Below are positions 1 through 11,794 of a stretch of 64,000 nt of DNA, one piece after another. Location of the stretch: contig NC_060024.1 in assembly GCF_021134715.1 (NCBI RefSeq), forward strand, positions 10,106,001-10,170,000, read 5' to 3'. Each line of letters starts with the position of its first letter. Positions within the stretch are counted from its first letter, which is position 1. The notes under the pieces were generated by a model. The model had not been told where the DNA came from. It saw nothing but the letters and a program-made list of their open reading frames with translations, and did not search any database. The position numbers and the translations under genes were made by a program. The stretch is from Daphnia pulex (lineage: Eukaryota; Arthropoda; Branchiopoda; Diplostraca; Daphniidae).

Positions 1-13
1 TTATTCATTCCAG

Positions 14-359
14 TCCTAATAACGAGCTATTTGATACCAAATTTTTGGGGTGTGTCTGTGTGGGTGTCCGGGTCCATTCTTTGCGCCAGTTGGTCGATTT
101 GCCCACGGATGCGTTGCTGAGTCATTTAAATCACAACAACAATATCGGCGGCATGGGCTGCAGCGATCCGCCGTCGTTTTATCCGCCGCCCGTCCCGCCC
201 TCCATCTCGCCGTTCGACCCAACAGCGTCCTACTATCAAGTGGTTGTTGATGACGTCAATTTCAACAGCAACAACAACAATTACGCGCCCCTTAAAGTGA
301 TGGCTCGACGGCCGTTGTCCGTCATCCATGAAGAGTCGCTATTCAATCATTTCTTGTAA
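14..359 (+). CDS. possible alternative terminal exon of polychaetoid/ZO-1
   Basis: An open frame runs from the window edge to a TAA at 357-359. It could start after a splice acceptor ending at 13 (attccag) or a second one ending at 89 (gcgccag). The peptide is Pro-, Asn- and Ser-rich, with a FYPPPVPPSISPF stretch and the C-terminal end SLFNHFL. It has no initiator Met, so it would have to be joined to exons outside the window. It lies just upstream of, and on the same strand as, the polychaetoid C-terminal exons, so an alternative 3' exon is the simplest reading. A weak donor after 294 (AAA then gtgatg) would keep phase 0 with the next exon, so an internal exon is also possible. No conserved domain is visible. 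Confidence 0.35.
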
Positions 360-686
360 CAACAACCAAATCTTTATTTCCGTCGTCCCCGTCTGCCCGC
401 AACCCCCCACCCGTTAAAAAATTTCAAAAAACTTAAGAGATATTGAATTGTTCGTCGCTTCGGTCCGTTGTGCATCGTCTTCGTCAGGCCGTCAGGGTTC
501 CCAGTCAACCAGGAAATTTGTGTGCTTATATTTTTTAAATTCCGTGTTTCTTTTTTTCTAACCAAAGAAATTCTGTCTTTTGTGTTTGTGTGTGTCGTTG
601 ATGTCGTTTTCCCCCCATCCGCTTTTGTGGCCGCTTTCCGCGCTTATTTCAACAACAATCTGTCGTCGTTCATCGGCCGGATCCAG

Positions 687-3600
687 CTGGATGAATACCT
701 CTCGGATGATTTCCTCTTCCCGATGACGTCGCGCCTTTCTTACGCATCTTCGCCAGAGTCGGATCTCGATTTGTCGCCCGAGCCGCGTGCTTCCGGCGGC
801 GCTAGCGGTGCTGAAGGTTCTTCTTCCAAAACCAACGGGGTCAACGGCGGAGCAGGTGGCAAATCTCCGCCGTCGCCCAGTTCCGGTGGCCGATTGGTCA
901 AGAGCTCCAGTGACCCCAGCATCGCCACTCAGGATGATCTGGGTGTCTCCGGAATGAGCAGTCCCGGTGCACTTTTGAAGTCGTTGAGTCCAAGCAAATT
1001 CCAGTCTCCCATCAATTCTCATTCTGTAAGTACAATCAATCCTCTTTCCAATCGATGGATCGATTCCATCGGATCTTGGTTGTAAATGTGAATTGGTTGA
1101 TCACACAGGTGGTGGATTCGTCAACGCCGACCAAACGCCGATCTCAAGGCGGCGATTCCAAGTACGGATTTTCATCGCCGGGCAATGGCCATCATCCATC
1201 GCAGAGGGACCCCAACACTCCGCGAAACTACGGCGGCCAACCGCCCAATTACTCTTATAACAGCCCGTCGTCGCGCGGGAGCCAACAGGCCAGCACCAAT
1301 CTCGACTACATCAACGGACCCCATCAGTCGAGGTCGTCTGGTGGTTACCCGACGTCCCAGCAGCAGCAACAGCAGCAGCAACAACATCATTTCTCGCCTT
1401 ATTCCAAATACGGTGGCGGCGGAAGCAACGGTGGCAGTAGTCACGGTCCATCATCATCGGGCGTCGTTGAGTTGCCACCGAAAATCGATCGGAGTAGCAA
1501 ACCGTCAAACCGACAACTGGCACGCTCCGCCCAGGAGCGGCTGTTTGGCTCTCGAGAGGGCGACATCAATGGTCTGGATATCGATACGTATCCCACGTCG
1601 CCGCCAGGACCGGCTCCAGGCCAGCCGGGCCAGGGCTCTTCCAACGGAGGACCTCATCAATCTCACGACTACCTGGGCTCCCTGCGAGGCAGTTCCCTGG
1701 ATAGAGAGAGAGCTGCCAAAGCGGTAAGACATATCGATGGCTTCGAAGCAAGACAAAAGAAGAAATAGCCAATAACCCGTCGATCCATCTCCTTTTCTCT
1801 CTTTTCTATTTTTGGTCCGTCCTATGGTTTCAGGGGAGTTACGACAGCTCGTCATCGTACGAGTCTTACAACCGACTTGGGCTGACATTAACTCTGGCCG
1901 GGAATAACCATCAAAGCGGCGGAGATGTTAATGCCATGCCAGGCTCGCCCACTTCTGCAGGCCTCAAATCTCACGATCCTTACCGCTACACTCGCTCAAC
2001 CAGTCAACCCGTGCGTTCGCCGACCGAGCTCACGTCACCGGCGACGAAACAACTTCATCGGTAAGTGGCTGAGATTATTCAACCGTCAGAAATATAAAAG
2101 ATGAGGAGCAAAATATTAGCGCTAGGAATAACATTTTTTCGGGAGTCGAAGAGATATAAGGATAGAAATATATAGGCCTGTCTAATCCGCACCGCACAAA
2201 GTCCCGCAAAGAAAGAAACACACACAAAAATCCATTCATTTGAAACATTAGATTGCCAATGAGACCTCGTTCGGTTAAACGGTACCGGCGGCGACAAAGT
2301 CCAAACCTGAGTCTCGTGTGATCGTGTTGTTGTTGTTGTTATTCTTTTGTTCGGGATTCTTTTTGTTTTGTTTTGTGTGTGTTTTTTTTTTTACACGTCG
2401 TTAATCAGTAGATGAGAATAGAATGGCCGTCGTTCGTGTGGCGCGTCCTTGTAAATCCCATTAGAACTTTATCGCGTGTTTGGTTTCTTCCCTTTTACTT
2501 TATTTAAATTTCGTTCGTTTCTTTCGGTTATTTTTATGATTTCTTTTGAGTTGTTGATTGTTTGTTTTGTTTTCTTTCTTTTATTTTTATTTACCGTGTG
2601 TGTGTGTTATTATTATTATATTCTCTTAGTCCCTTCGACCACAAAAAGCAATCACCTCCACCCAAGTCCGCACCTTACAAGCCCGTCCCTCCGCCCAAGC
2701 CGAAAAACTACCGACCGCCGGCGAACGCCTCGTCTTCGACAGCCTCCAACAACCAACAACCGATGACACCCAACAGTAACTACTGGAATCACAGTCCACC
2801 GGGCACTTTGAATCATCCAAACAGGCCAGCAGGTGGTGGTGGTGGTGGTGGCGGCGGCGGCGGAAGCAGCGGAGGAGATGTTCCTCCTTCCTCTGGCGGA
2901 GCCAACAACCATCACGGCTATTATTCACACGGCCCTCCGTCGTCCAATACAGCGTCGGCCATTCACAACGGTATCAATTCCTACCGTTACGAAGATGATA
3001 CCAACGGCGGCTTTGATTCAGGTATTGAATTATTCAAACTCTCATCGCAATGAAACCTCTTGCAGCTCATCCATCCATCCGTCAAGTTTCCTTCTTTTTT
3101 CTTAACTATCCCCCCTATTTCGCTGCGGCTGACAAGTGAAACGATGACCCGTGACTTTATACGAAACGATTTTCTTCTTTTTTCTTTTACAAGCAGGTCA
3201 TGGAAGCAGTTTGGATCGTCACAGTTACGGAGCCAATTCGCTCTACGGCAAAGCCCCGCCTCCACCGCCGCCCGTCAACGGATCCAACCGCAACAACGAA
3301 GCCGGACAGTACTACTACAACATCCCACCGCCCAGGGAGAACAACCAGAAGCACCAGCAACAACATCAATCGAGAGATGGTGGGCGGCTAGATCTTGCCC
3401 AACACCGGGATCAACGCGGATCGGCCTTTGAACTGTACAAGAAACCCGCCGATCCTCGATCTCCCGCTCACGGGCACCAGCCACTCTACATGGAGCACAA
3501 CGCCAGGTAAAACAACACTCGGCCTTATATCCTCGCCACAGCACCCGCATCTTTTGTTTCTTCTTTTTTTTATGGACAATGTGCAACGCACTTTGCGGTC

Positions 3601-4652
3601 GACATTGTTCGTAGACAACAACAACAAAAAACATTTCTCTTTGGCGTGGTTATTTTTGGTTGTTTTTCATTTGGTGTGGGCTCGGTTTCTATTTCTTTCC
3701 TTTCCTTAATTGATTCGGATTGAACGAGTCTCTCGGATAACAAGCACTCGCGCTCTTGGCTCAGACAAAATTAAGCTCATGTAACACTCTAATAAGCTCT
3801 GCTGAATGTTGGGTCTGCCAACAACTTTTGGAATCTTCTTTCTCTGCTACCATGTCTCTGTGCTATACATATCTATATAGGCTCGACTACGAGTACTATG
3901 ACGGTGATGGATTCTCCTCTTCGCCTTACGACTACTACCACCACTATCATCATGACGATTACTACTCCCCTCCCACATCCCCTCCTCCACCCAACTGCTC
4001 GGTGATTGCCACCGTACGCGGATGGCTCACGCACGACCATGGAGGGCGGCTGGAGAGTGTCGAAACCGGAGTGGCACTGCTCGTACCGCCTAGAGCTCTC
4101 CCTCCGGGCCCGGCAGCTCACCTCGTCTACTTCAAGGTCTGTCGCCAAGACCAGCGTCAGCTTGACACCAACGGCGTTCCTTTAGACGACGGAAAAGGTA
4201 TACAATCACTCTCGGTCCACTGACACACGGCAAACAATGAGTCACTTTCACCTTGTGCTTCCGTTTCTACCCGCATTAACCACATTCACAATTGTTTATT
4301 TGCGATTTCAGTTGTTGCAACAGTCGTGATTCATTATCTAACCATTGCATTTGATTTGATTTGAATCAAAACAGGTGAAGCTTTACTTAGTCCACTAGTT
4401 CAGTGCGGACCGAAAGGTCTGCGCTTCCTCCAGCCCGTCGAGCTCCGCATTCCGCACGATGGCGGATCTCGAGCGAATTCGTCTGGCAGGTGGAACGTTT
4501 CTCTGAAAGCTTCCAACGAATTGGGACAGTGGCGACAAATTGAACTACCCCAGCGAGGCAACGACGATCACGAACAACGAGCTCAATCGGAGCAATTGGA
4601 CGACGCCAAAAATTCTCGAAACCACCTCTCCGTTTTCGTCGATCATTTCTGA
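687..4652 (+). CDS. pyd: polychaetoid / tight junction protein ZO-1 homologue, C-terminal part (5' end outside window)
   Basis: This is the C-terminal 825 residues of a ZO-1 family MAGUK scaffold, which links junctional membrane proteins to actin at cell-cell contacts. Exons with matching phases are 687-1025, 1109-1723, 1834-2060, 2630-3021, 3197-3506, 3881-4197 and 4375-4652, stop TGA at 4650. The last two exons encode a ZU5 domain: GGRLESVETGVALLVPP, then LVYFKVCR, then GEALLSPLVQCGPKGLRFLQ, ending in the typical VFVDHF end. Upstream lies a long low-complexity region with a SYASSPESDLDLSP motif, a polyGln run near 1358-1385, PPKIDRSSKPSNRQLARSAQ followed by ERLFG, proline-rich PPPK motifs and a polyGly run near 2832-2862. 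The PDZ, SH3 and guanylate-kinase domains expected for this family are not in the window and must lie upstream. The acceptor at 685-686 follows an approximately 120-nt stretch without AG. The family is assigned from the ZU5 domain and is secure; exact exon use may vary between isoforms. Confidence 0.9.
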
Positions 4653-4767
4653 AAACCAAAAGTTAAAAACAACAACGCCACACGCTCTCTTTTCTCTCCT
4701 TTTCGTCGCACCACCTTTCTCTCTCGCTCTCTTTCATTTCTCACTTAATCTTTCTATTACAAAACTA

Positions 4768-4773
4768 AATAAA
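4768..4773 (+). terminator. poly(A) signal of polychaetoid
   Basis: An AATAAA hexamer lies 116 nt after the ZU5 stop codon, in A-rich sequence. It is the first canonical signal downstream of the gene and precedes the convergent methionine synthase reductase gene. Confidence 0.5.
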
Positions 4774-5166
4774 AATAATAATAATAATGGATTCTCTATG
4801 TCGACAACCAGTTTTAAATTTTAATTAGGCTTCAACGTCTTTCTTCTCACTGTATGTAACTGTACAGTTCCAATTTTTAGTTATTTTGTGTGTTTTGTGA
4901 GTGTGTCCAAGAAAAATATACGTGTCCTTCGTCTGACATTAGTAGACGTAACATTTTCTATGATATCGCAATCGTCTGGCCGTAACGAGAGAAGAAAGTA
5001 TTTGGTTCATCGAAAGCTGCCGTAGTCATTTTATCGTCAAGAAGGGGAACGCAACTTGACTGACGAGTCATTGGGTGGTTGGAAAACAAGCGAGAGAAAG
5101 GAAAAGAGCTACTTAAGATGTCAACTAGTCAAATAGAGAAAAAAAAATTGGCTTCAAATGAACTTT

Positions 5167-7905
5167 TCAAGTCCAGATATCTTGCAAATATCGCTTTTCT
5201 ATTTGGAGTTGAATGACTGCCTTTTTGGCTTCTTCCTCCTCCATTTGGCGCGCAGTCTGGAATGCAGAGATTAAAGCCTGCATAACATCTTTGGCCATGT
5301 TTTTGGCATCACCACAAACGTAAATGCAAGCCCCCTTTTCAATCAACTTCACCAGCGGAGTCGTGTACTGTCGAATCAAATCCTATAATGCGCAAGTAAT
5401 CTTTTAATACCAAGCAACACGCAAACGATGACTAAACAGCTTATTATTAACTGGTAATGCTATATATATACCTGGACATATTTCGGTTGGGGAGGATTAG
5501 CTTCCCTGGAGAAAGTCACGAGCAATCTCGTGAGGATCCCTATCGAATGCCACCTCTCCAGCTCATTCCTAAACGCGTGACACAAGAGAGAAACATTTTT
5601 GAAGAATGAAAAACAAAAATCGAGCGTTGACTACGCACGGAGGGGGACAACAAAACGTACTTGAAGAGGTAATCTTGATCTCTGGTCCTGCAACCATAGA
5701 AGAGCCAAACAGGTCCGCACGGGAGGTTTGGGTTCGATTTCAAGAGCTCTTCTCTGTGAGCTAAGAACCCTAAGAAAGGCGCCACTCCTGTGCCAGGTCC
5801 AATGAGAATCAAAGGGGTTTCAGAGCTCTTGGGCAAGCAGAATCCGTTGCTGGATCTCAAGAATATGGAGAGCTGAACATGAAAAAAATAAATACAAAGA
5901 AGTGGTGACGAAGACAAAGTGAATCGAGATAACCCCACTTACGGAATATTCCCGACAACTAGAGTTTGAAGCGCCACTTTCAGCTGAATCAGTGTTCTTC
6001 ATTTTATCAAACATCCGATACAATTCACCAGTTGCTACGCCCTTCCTTTCGTAGGTACGGCCGTCTTGAATGGGGAATTCGACAACATTGAACACAAAAC
6101 TAGCAGATTTGGAATCCTAGAGTGGAACAAGAAACAATCAAGATTAATAAAGACTCGAAATTCTTTTAAATCAAATCCCTCACTTGTAATGGCGACGAGC
6201 TGAGCGAATAAGGTCGGGCTAACAGACGAGGCAACTGTTCCAGTAGACGTTCGATTGGCGGATTGCACGATGGGAAGGTATTGAGAAAATCTAAAACATT
6301 GAGTTCGGGCTGACGGACAAGACGAGTATAATCGTCAGACCCTTGAAGACTGCATAGTTCCATAAGACGACGTTTTTCAAGCTCATTTGATGAGTATTCG
6401 GCAAGAATTCGGACAAGAGACTAAATGAAAAGCCAAAAGATCATTTGCAAACATTCAAGTGGTAAAATAGAAATGAATTATCGCATACTTTACGCGGTAC
6501 ACTTCGTATCTCACAACAGCGAGTCAATACAAATCGTAGGGTAGCTAAGGTCGGTAAATGAGACGGGACTTCGTACTTGGGTTTGGCACCGGATTTGAGC
6601 GCAGCAAATTCTTCCTTGATTCTCAATTTGAATGGTGTATCGGCTTGCTCGATCATGTTTAATCGACGAAGAAGCGAATCCACTTCTTCAGCGCTGTTTG
6701 CGCAACAAACTCCAATAGAATCCCCTGGCTGGTATTCAATTTCAGCTGGCTAGATGAATCGTACGAGTTAGTTGGCATATTTCATCGTAAATGAAAAGGA
6801 GAAGCAAGGATACTTTACACAGAATTCTAACGTAGCTTGCAAAGTTGTTTTCAAAGCTTTTTCCCCAGTAAGTTTTTTAAGACTTTTAATTCTAGCTTGA
6901 AACACAGCGCTTCTGGAAGAAGGCATTGGCTTTCGCAAGACATCTTCAGGGAAAAACTAAGGAGAAAAAAAATTTATATTACTTCATAACTTTTCTAAAA
7001 ATAAGAAATATTAAACTCACCATCAGTTCAGCATTGAATTTCAGTTCCAAATAAGACACTGGAAGTAATGGAACTTTTAAATCACATTCACTAAGTGGGG
7101 ATACAGACACTTTCAAACTAGCTAATGCAACAACACATTTTTCCAACTCTTCTTCTACTTCTTTCTGGACGGGCATTGCCAATGGTTGATCATCAACCTT
7201 TGAAATAATTTTAACTTCTGGAATATTGGTATTGGGAGACTCTGTTTGAACTTTGACAACTGAAACTAGATCAGGTAATGTATGTGGATGAGCCAATTGG
7301 TTTTCCAGAGCAGGCCATAAGTTTTCAATCCAAGGATCAACCACAATCTCCAGTCCTACTGCATCATCTGCCCAAGCAGACTTGTAAAACTGCTTGGCTC
7401 CAAGCTTTTGAAGCTGTTTCTCAACGCTTTTAGGATAGCCCAAGAAAGTTGTGTAGTTTGTATCACCCAATCCGAGTAAAGCATATTCTAAATGTTTCAA
7501 ATAGTCTTCGTTCAAGTCTTTCGAACGAATCTTTCTCCAAAATATGCATGCATTTTCAGGAGGATCTCCATCACCAGTCCTAAGAGGAGTTCTGTTATGT
7601 AACACATGAAAAGACATTCAATTAATGTAAACAAAGGGTCTTACGATGATGTAATAAAGATGACAAATCTAAAATCCTTCCATGGCATCTGAAATAGACA
7701 ACCATAATATGTTGAATTATTATTGTCAACTAACAATTTGAAAACAGCTATGACAACAAACCTTTTCCACTGATTCGTCCATGGACAACATTTCAACATC
7801 GTAATTCTGGCTTTCAGCCTTCGCTTTAATGTCTTCTGCAATCGACTTTGCTTGCCCAGTTTGTGATCCATAGATCAACAACAAATTACACCTTTGTAGA
7901 GTCAT
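5167..7905 (-). CDS. Mtrr: methionine synthase reductase
   Basis: A complete 697-aa diflavin reductase that passes electrons from NADPH through FAD and FMN to reactivate cobalamin-dependent methionine synthase. Exons on the minus strand are 7905-7762, 7688-7645, 7591-7021, 6956-6819, 6749-6489, 6420-6184, 6116-5943, 5872-5661, 5568-5472 and 5382-5167. All phases agree. The start is ATG at 7905. Domains in order: an N-terminal flavodoxin/FMN domain with LLLIYGSQTGQAKSIAED and the TGDGDPPENA loop; a linker; an FAD-binding region with YQPGDSIGVCC, EKRRLMELCS and RPYSLSSSP; and an NADPH-binding region with LILIGPGTGVAPFLGFL, FYGCRTRDQDYLF and IYVCGDAKNMAKDV. The C-terminus RYLQDIWT keeps the near-terminal aromatic residue typical of the family. 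Length matches human MTRR (about 698 aa), which, with the short linker, favours MTRR over P450 reductase, nitric oxide synthase or NDOR1. There is no N-terminal membrane anchor, so it is probably cytosolic. Confidence 0.95.
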
Positions 7906-10900
7906 TTTACATGAACATTGGTTCGAAAATTTCTAATGTAACTTATCACACTCCTATGACACGTGTAGTCGTGTAACACAAATTTTGTCGTCTGCTAAGT
8001 TTCCAGTTGTCAATTCAGTCGTGCTGCGCATTTTCGTAAAACGAATTAATTGAAATCGATATAATTTTATACAAAACGAAATCTGCATTCATTTGGGTGA
8101 TTTCTCAAGGATGTAACGGAAAATCTGTTTTCCCCTGAACCGTGTAATGTCGTGGGAAGAGACAACAAGTTGATCGCTCACGTGAGAAGTCGTTAAAGGA
8201 ATAAGGTAATGTGCAATCGCTCTTACTACTGCGTGTCCATATTATTTTAACTATCGTCTGAATCTAAGAAATGATTTGTATACCTTATAAGCAAAAACCT
8301 GAATTTAATCCAGTCGTTAAATTCGGGTTAATTCAAAAGATTAAAATTCCTAATTACATTTGACCTTAATAGTTGCAATAAGAGGCTGTACACGCATTTC
8401 CTGTACCAAAAGAAAATGAACGGCCGCTTTTCTTAGTACCGGCAAGTACAACCAATTACGGTTTGGTTTATAGAGGCGTGTTGATGCTGGAGAAATAGCT
8501 TGCTCAAATGAGAGAACGCTATTCCCGGTATTGTGCCGCTATATTACCAGACGCGGTGAAAAGCAAATTCCGAGAGCATCGCCCATTCATGTTGCGTGAT
8601 AAAGAATGGCTGGAAGAATGGTCCCTCTTTTTCAATGTTTCTCTTTTTCTTTCTACTATTTTTACGAGTTCCCTGACTTTTGGCTAACCTTGAATTTATG
8701 ACTGTTGTTTGTAAGTCGGGGTCTTCTCTAGTTATTACCGAGATAGTATGCGCGATATGTTTTTTTTTTCTTTAACTTCTACCACCGAAGCGAATGCAGA
8801 AGCACAATAAAGCTTGCCGACATATACGGTTCTTTGGCTGCGAAAGTCTTTTTGAAATCTCACTGGAAATTTCCTCGAAATCCCTCCCATTCGAATTTTG
8901 CTCATATAGAAATAAAGGGAGTGAGAAAGAACACGATTTATGCTAAAATCTCTTTTTGGCCAGCAGAGGTTGGAAAACGTTTAAGGATCTCATTGGTTAT
9001 TTACGATGCGTCGGATGATTGCTTGATTTTTCTTTACAGAATACCACCATATTACGTATCAATATCATCAATAACGTATGAATGCCAGATCCGCCTGTAA
9101 AGCTTTCGCATAAAACTCGACACAACGGCACGAAGTGTGTGTTAGTATGATTATGTTCTTCGCGTGACTAGTTTGTATAAAAAAGGAAAGTCTGTATCAA
9201 TAAAGTAAGAATGTAATAATACCCAGGTAAAGCTCATCTTAAGAAACACACGAAACATTAAATATCTAAAGAAGAACCGTTCTCTTCCCACCGCGCTTGG
9301 CCCAAAAATGATTCACCATCCCGTCAAACTCGGTTATTTATACATGCACGTAGAAGCAATTTGAATGGATTGTAAGGTAGATAAGTCACGAAGGACCACA
9401 TTGGAAGGCTGGTATAAATTTACAAAAACCTACTTTGTCCGCTTGGATGGAATTGTAAAAGCCACGCGATCTCTTTTCTGTATGCGGGAAGAATTATTAG
9501 ACTTCCGAGCGTTTAAAAATAAATTCAACTGCAAAATGGAATTTGAAATATTTCTTTCGTTCGCCGCGATCTTCCAGTTATAAATGAGACCGCCATGGGA
9601 CGTCATATTAATCACACTCGCCCCTGATTTACATGCGCCTTTAGTTCTTAGTTATGGCAGAGTTAGTCTGACAACTAGGAAGAAAAATGTAAAATTCCGC
9701 TTAGAGAAGCTGAGCTACTCGGTTAGGATTGCTTATCGGAATTTCACCTGGTGCGCCAAGTTTGACAAATTATGATGTAGGTCGCATGGAAAATATTTTA
9801 TGAATTTGCTGAATATACACTAAACTAGCATTTAAAAAAAAATCAATACTTGACTCTATCTGTTTTGTTTGTTTTTTTTCGAATTTCACCCACAAACATT
9901 TCCGCACGTGACTACAAATTTAGACCATGGCAGAGTTTGTGACGTTCGTTCGTTGTGTAAGCACTCGATATCGATCAAAAACTTTGGAGAGTGAGGGAAT
10001 GTTGATATCCACCCATTTGGCTGCTACGTCATCGTTTCCACAAGTCACTTTTCTACACACGCCCCTCGCCCCTTATTTTTGAGGGCATTGAACGAATTTC
10101 CAGACGAATTTTTCACAGCCACGATTTTCGTGATGCTGAGCAGTTCGTCGAGTCTTCTAGTCTTTGGTGGAATTTTTTTATTCGAGATATCGCCTGTTGT
10201 CTGTACAAAATTTGGTGTCTAGAACCAAGTTTATGGGTTCAATAACTTGTTTAAAAAATTAAAGTGTGGTCTCTTTCGATCCAGATGGTAGATTTCACTT
10301 GACCAAAGTTAACATCATGAAACGGAAATTATCTTATTCACGGGATATCGGCATCTTTTCCCTTTTATTACGGACGATGGGAATCGATTGGATGCGACCT
10401 AACTTCTTTTAAACGTCGGTTTGTTAATACTTACCTGTGCTCGCCCGTGCTTACCAAGGTGCTTACCTATATTTATCCACGATAAGTTTATATGCTCGTG
10501 ATGCACTTCTGAGTTATATTTTTAGAGTAATGTAAGAATCGTGCATTTCAGTGCTAAATGTGGCAGAATCAAAATAATTCTACAAATTCTTCTCTAAAAT
10601 ATTTATTAAATTTTCATTTTGTCGTTGCTTATTATCAGAAATAGATGTTCAGAAACTACCATTTTTAAACTAAGACAGAAAGTAGTGATAAAAAACTTTA
10701 CCACCTATCACTGTCCCCCCTAGTCAATGTTGATGAATTAGACAGTCATTTTCAAATCCTCCCGCTATGTATGCTAGTTGTTTCAAAATCTCTCACTAGA
10801 TGACTCAAAAGTCGTTTTGTTTTATATTTATTTATTTAATTTGCATAGTTCAATTACATTTTAATAAATTAAGTAAATTAATTAAAGAAATATTTCTGAT

Positions 10901-11295
10901 TTAATGGAATACTAAAACTTACTAGTATATCAGATTTTTAAATATTGTATTCGGAAATTTGGACGCCATGTTTGAGCCAAGTCACTTAAATTAAATCAAA
11001 TTTAAGATACAAAACCATAAAGAAAAGTTAAAATACTGAAAATTAAGAAGTTAAATTTAAAAATTAATAGAATACGTTGTGAAAATCAAAGAACTTCTCG
11101 TATTTTATGTTTAATTGAGTATTGTTTACAAGATCAATGAAAACATCTGGCAGCGTCGTGGTTTCCTGTCATTTTTTTTTGTCAATTTTCGGCGTGGTTT
11201 CTATGCTTCTTTCCCACAACCGTTCTATCCACGCAGAGTAGCACTCCTCGTCTTTGTCTCTTTCAAGTCTTGAAGTCTTAAAATCCCAATCAACA
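7906..11295. other. gene-free spacer between Mtrr and the RRM gene
   Basis: No open frame here has recognisable homology or convincing splice borders. The stretch is AT-rich, especially 10.5-11.1 kb. Short frames at 8834-9100 and 9365-9583 have no domain, and nothing supports expression. The first few hundred bases must hold the Mtrr promoter, but no TATA box or initiator stands out. A CACGTG E-box core lies near 7960. Confidence 0.5.
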
Positions 11296-11689
11296 ATGGC
11301 ATCAGTATTCGGTAAGTTTATATTTTAACCTGGTCTTTCTTGTCATTGCATTTGTATTGTGTGCCATCGTCATCTTGTATATTTTTATTTAGTTGGTAAC
11401 ATTCCTTATGGCGTCTCTGAAGATCAGCTTAAGGCCATTTTCAGCGAGGCCGGCCCCGTGGTCTCATTCAGGTAATGAAATGCTCTTACTGATGTGATTG
11501 TAGAAACATTATTTATATTGTGTTTGAATTAAATTTAGGATTGTCCAAGATCGCGAAACTGGTCGTTCCAGGGGTTTTGGCTTCTGTGAATTCCAGAGCC
11601 CAGACTCTGCTCAGACTGCCATGAGAAACCTCAATGGCTATGAGCTCAATGGCAGAAGTCTGCGAGTTGACTCTGCCAACCGAAAGTAA
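11296..11689 (+). CDS. short single-RRM protein similar to the N-terminus of CstF-64 (CSTF2)
   Basis: An 81-residue RNA-binding protein encoded by exons 11296-11311, 11393-11471 and 11539-11689. All three have GT-AG borders and matching phases, and the stop is TAA at 11687. It begins MASV and goes straight into an RRM: RNP2 is VFVGNI and RNP1 is RGFGFCEF. Supporting segments are KAIFSEAGPVVSFR, IVQDRETGRS, AMRNLNGYELNGRSLRVD, ending at NRK. The GPVVSFR and YELNGRSLRVD positions resemble the RRM of the cleavage stimulation factor 64-kDa subunit. Full CSTF2 is several hundred residues longer, with hinge, Pro/Gly-rich and C-terminal domains, and none of these is seen downstream. A poly(A) signal 100 nt after the stop supports a real short transcript. 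It may be a truncated paralogue, or a small RRM protein of independent origin; which of these is not decided. Confidence 0.8.
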
Positions 11690-11788
11690 TTGCACTTGCG
11701 AGTCAACTGCACCACAGAAGATTGCTCTGCTTTCCATGCTGCGTCTCCATTTCTATTAAGATCAAGAAACAATGTTTAAAAAGGATCC

Positions 11789-11794
11789 AATAAA
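11789..11794 (+). terminator. poly(A) signal of the RRM gene
   Basis: An AATAAA hexamer 100 nt after the RRM stop codon, followed by a T-rich stretch. It fits a short 3' UTR and argues that the gene ends here rather than splicing on to missing CSTF2 exons. Confidence 0.55.

Noticed and set aside
8834..9100. 88-codon + strand frame in the spacer after Mtrr
   Set aside because: No ATG with good context in an exon setting, no homology, and no splice or poly(A) support.
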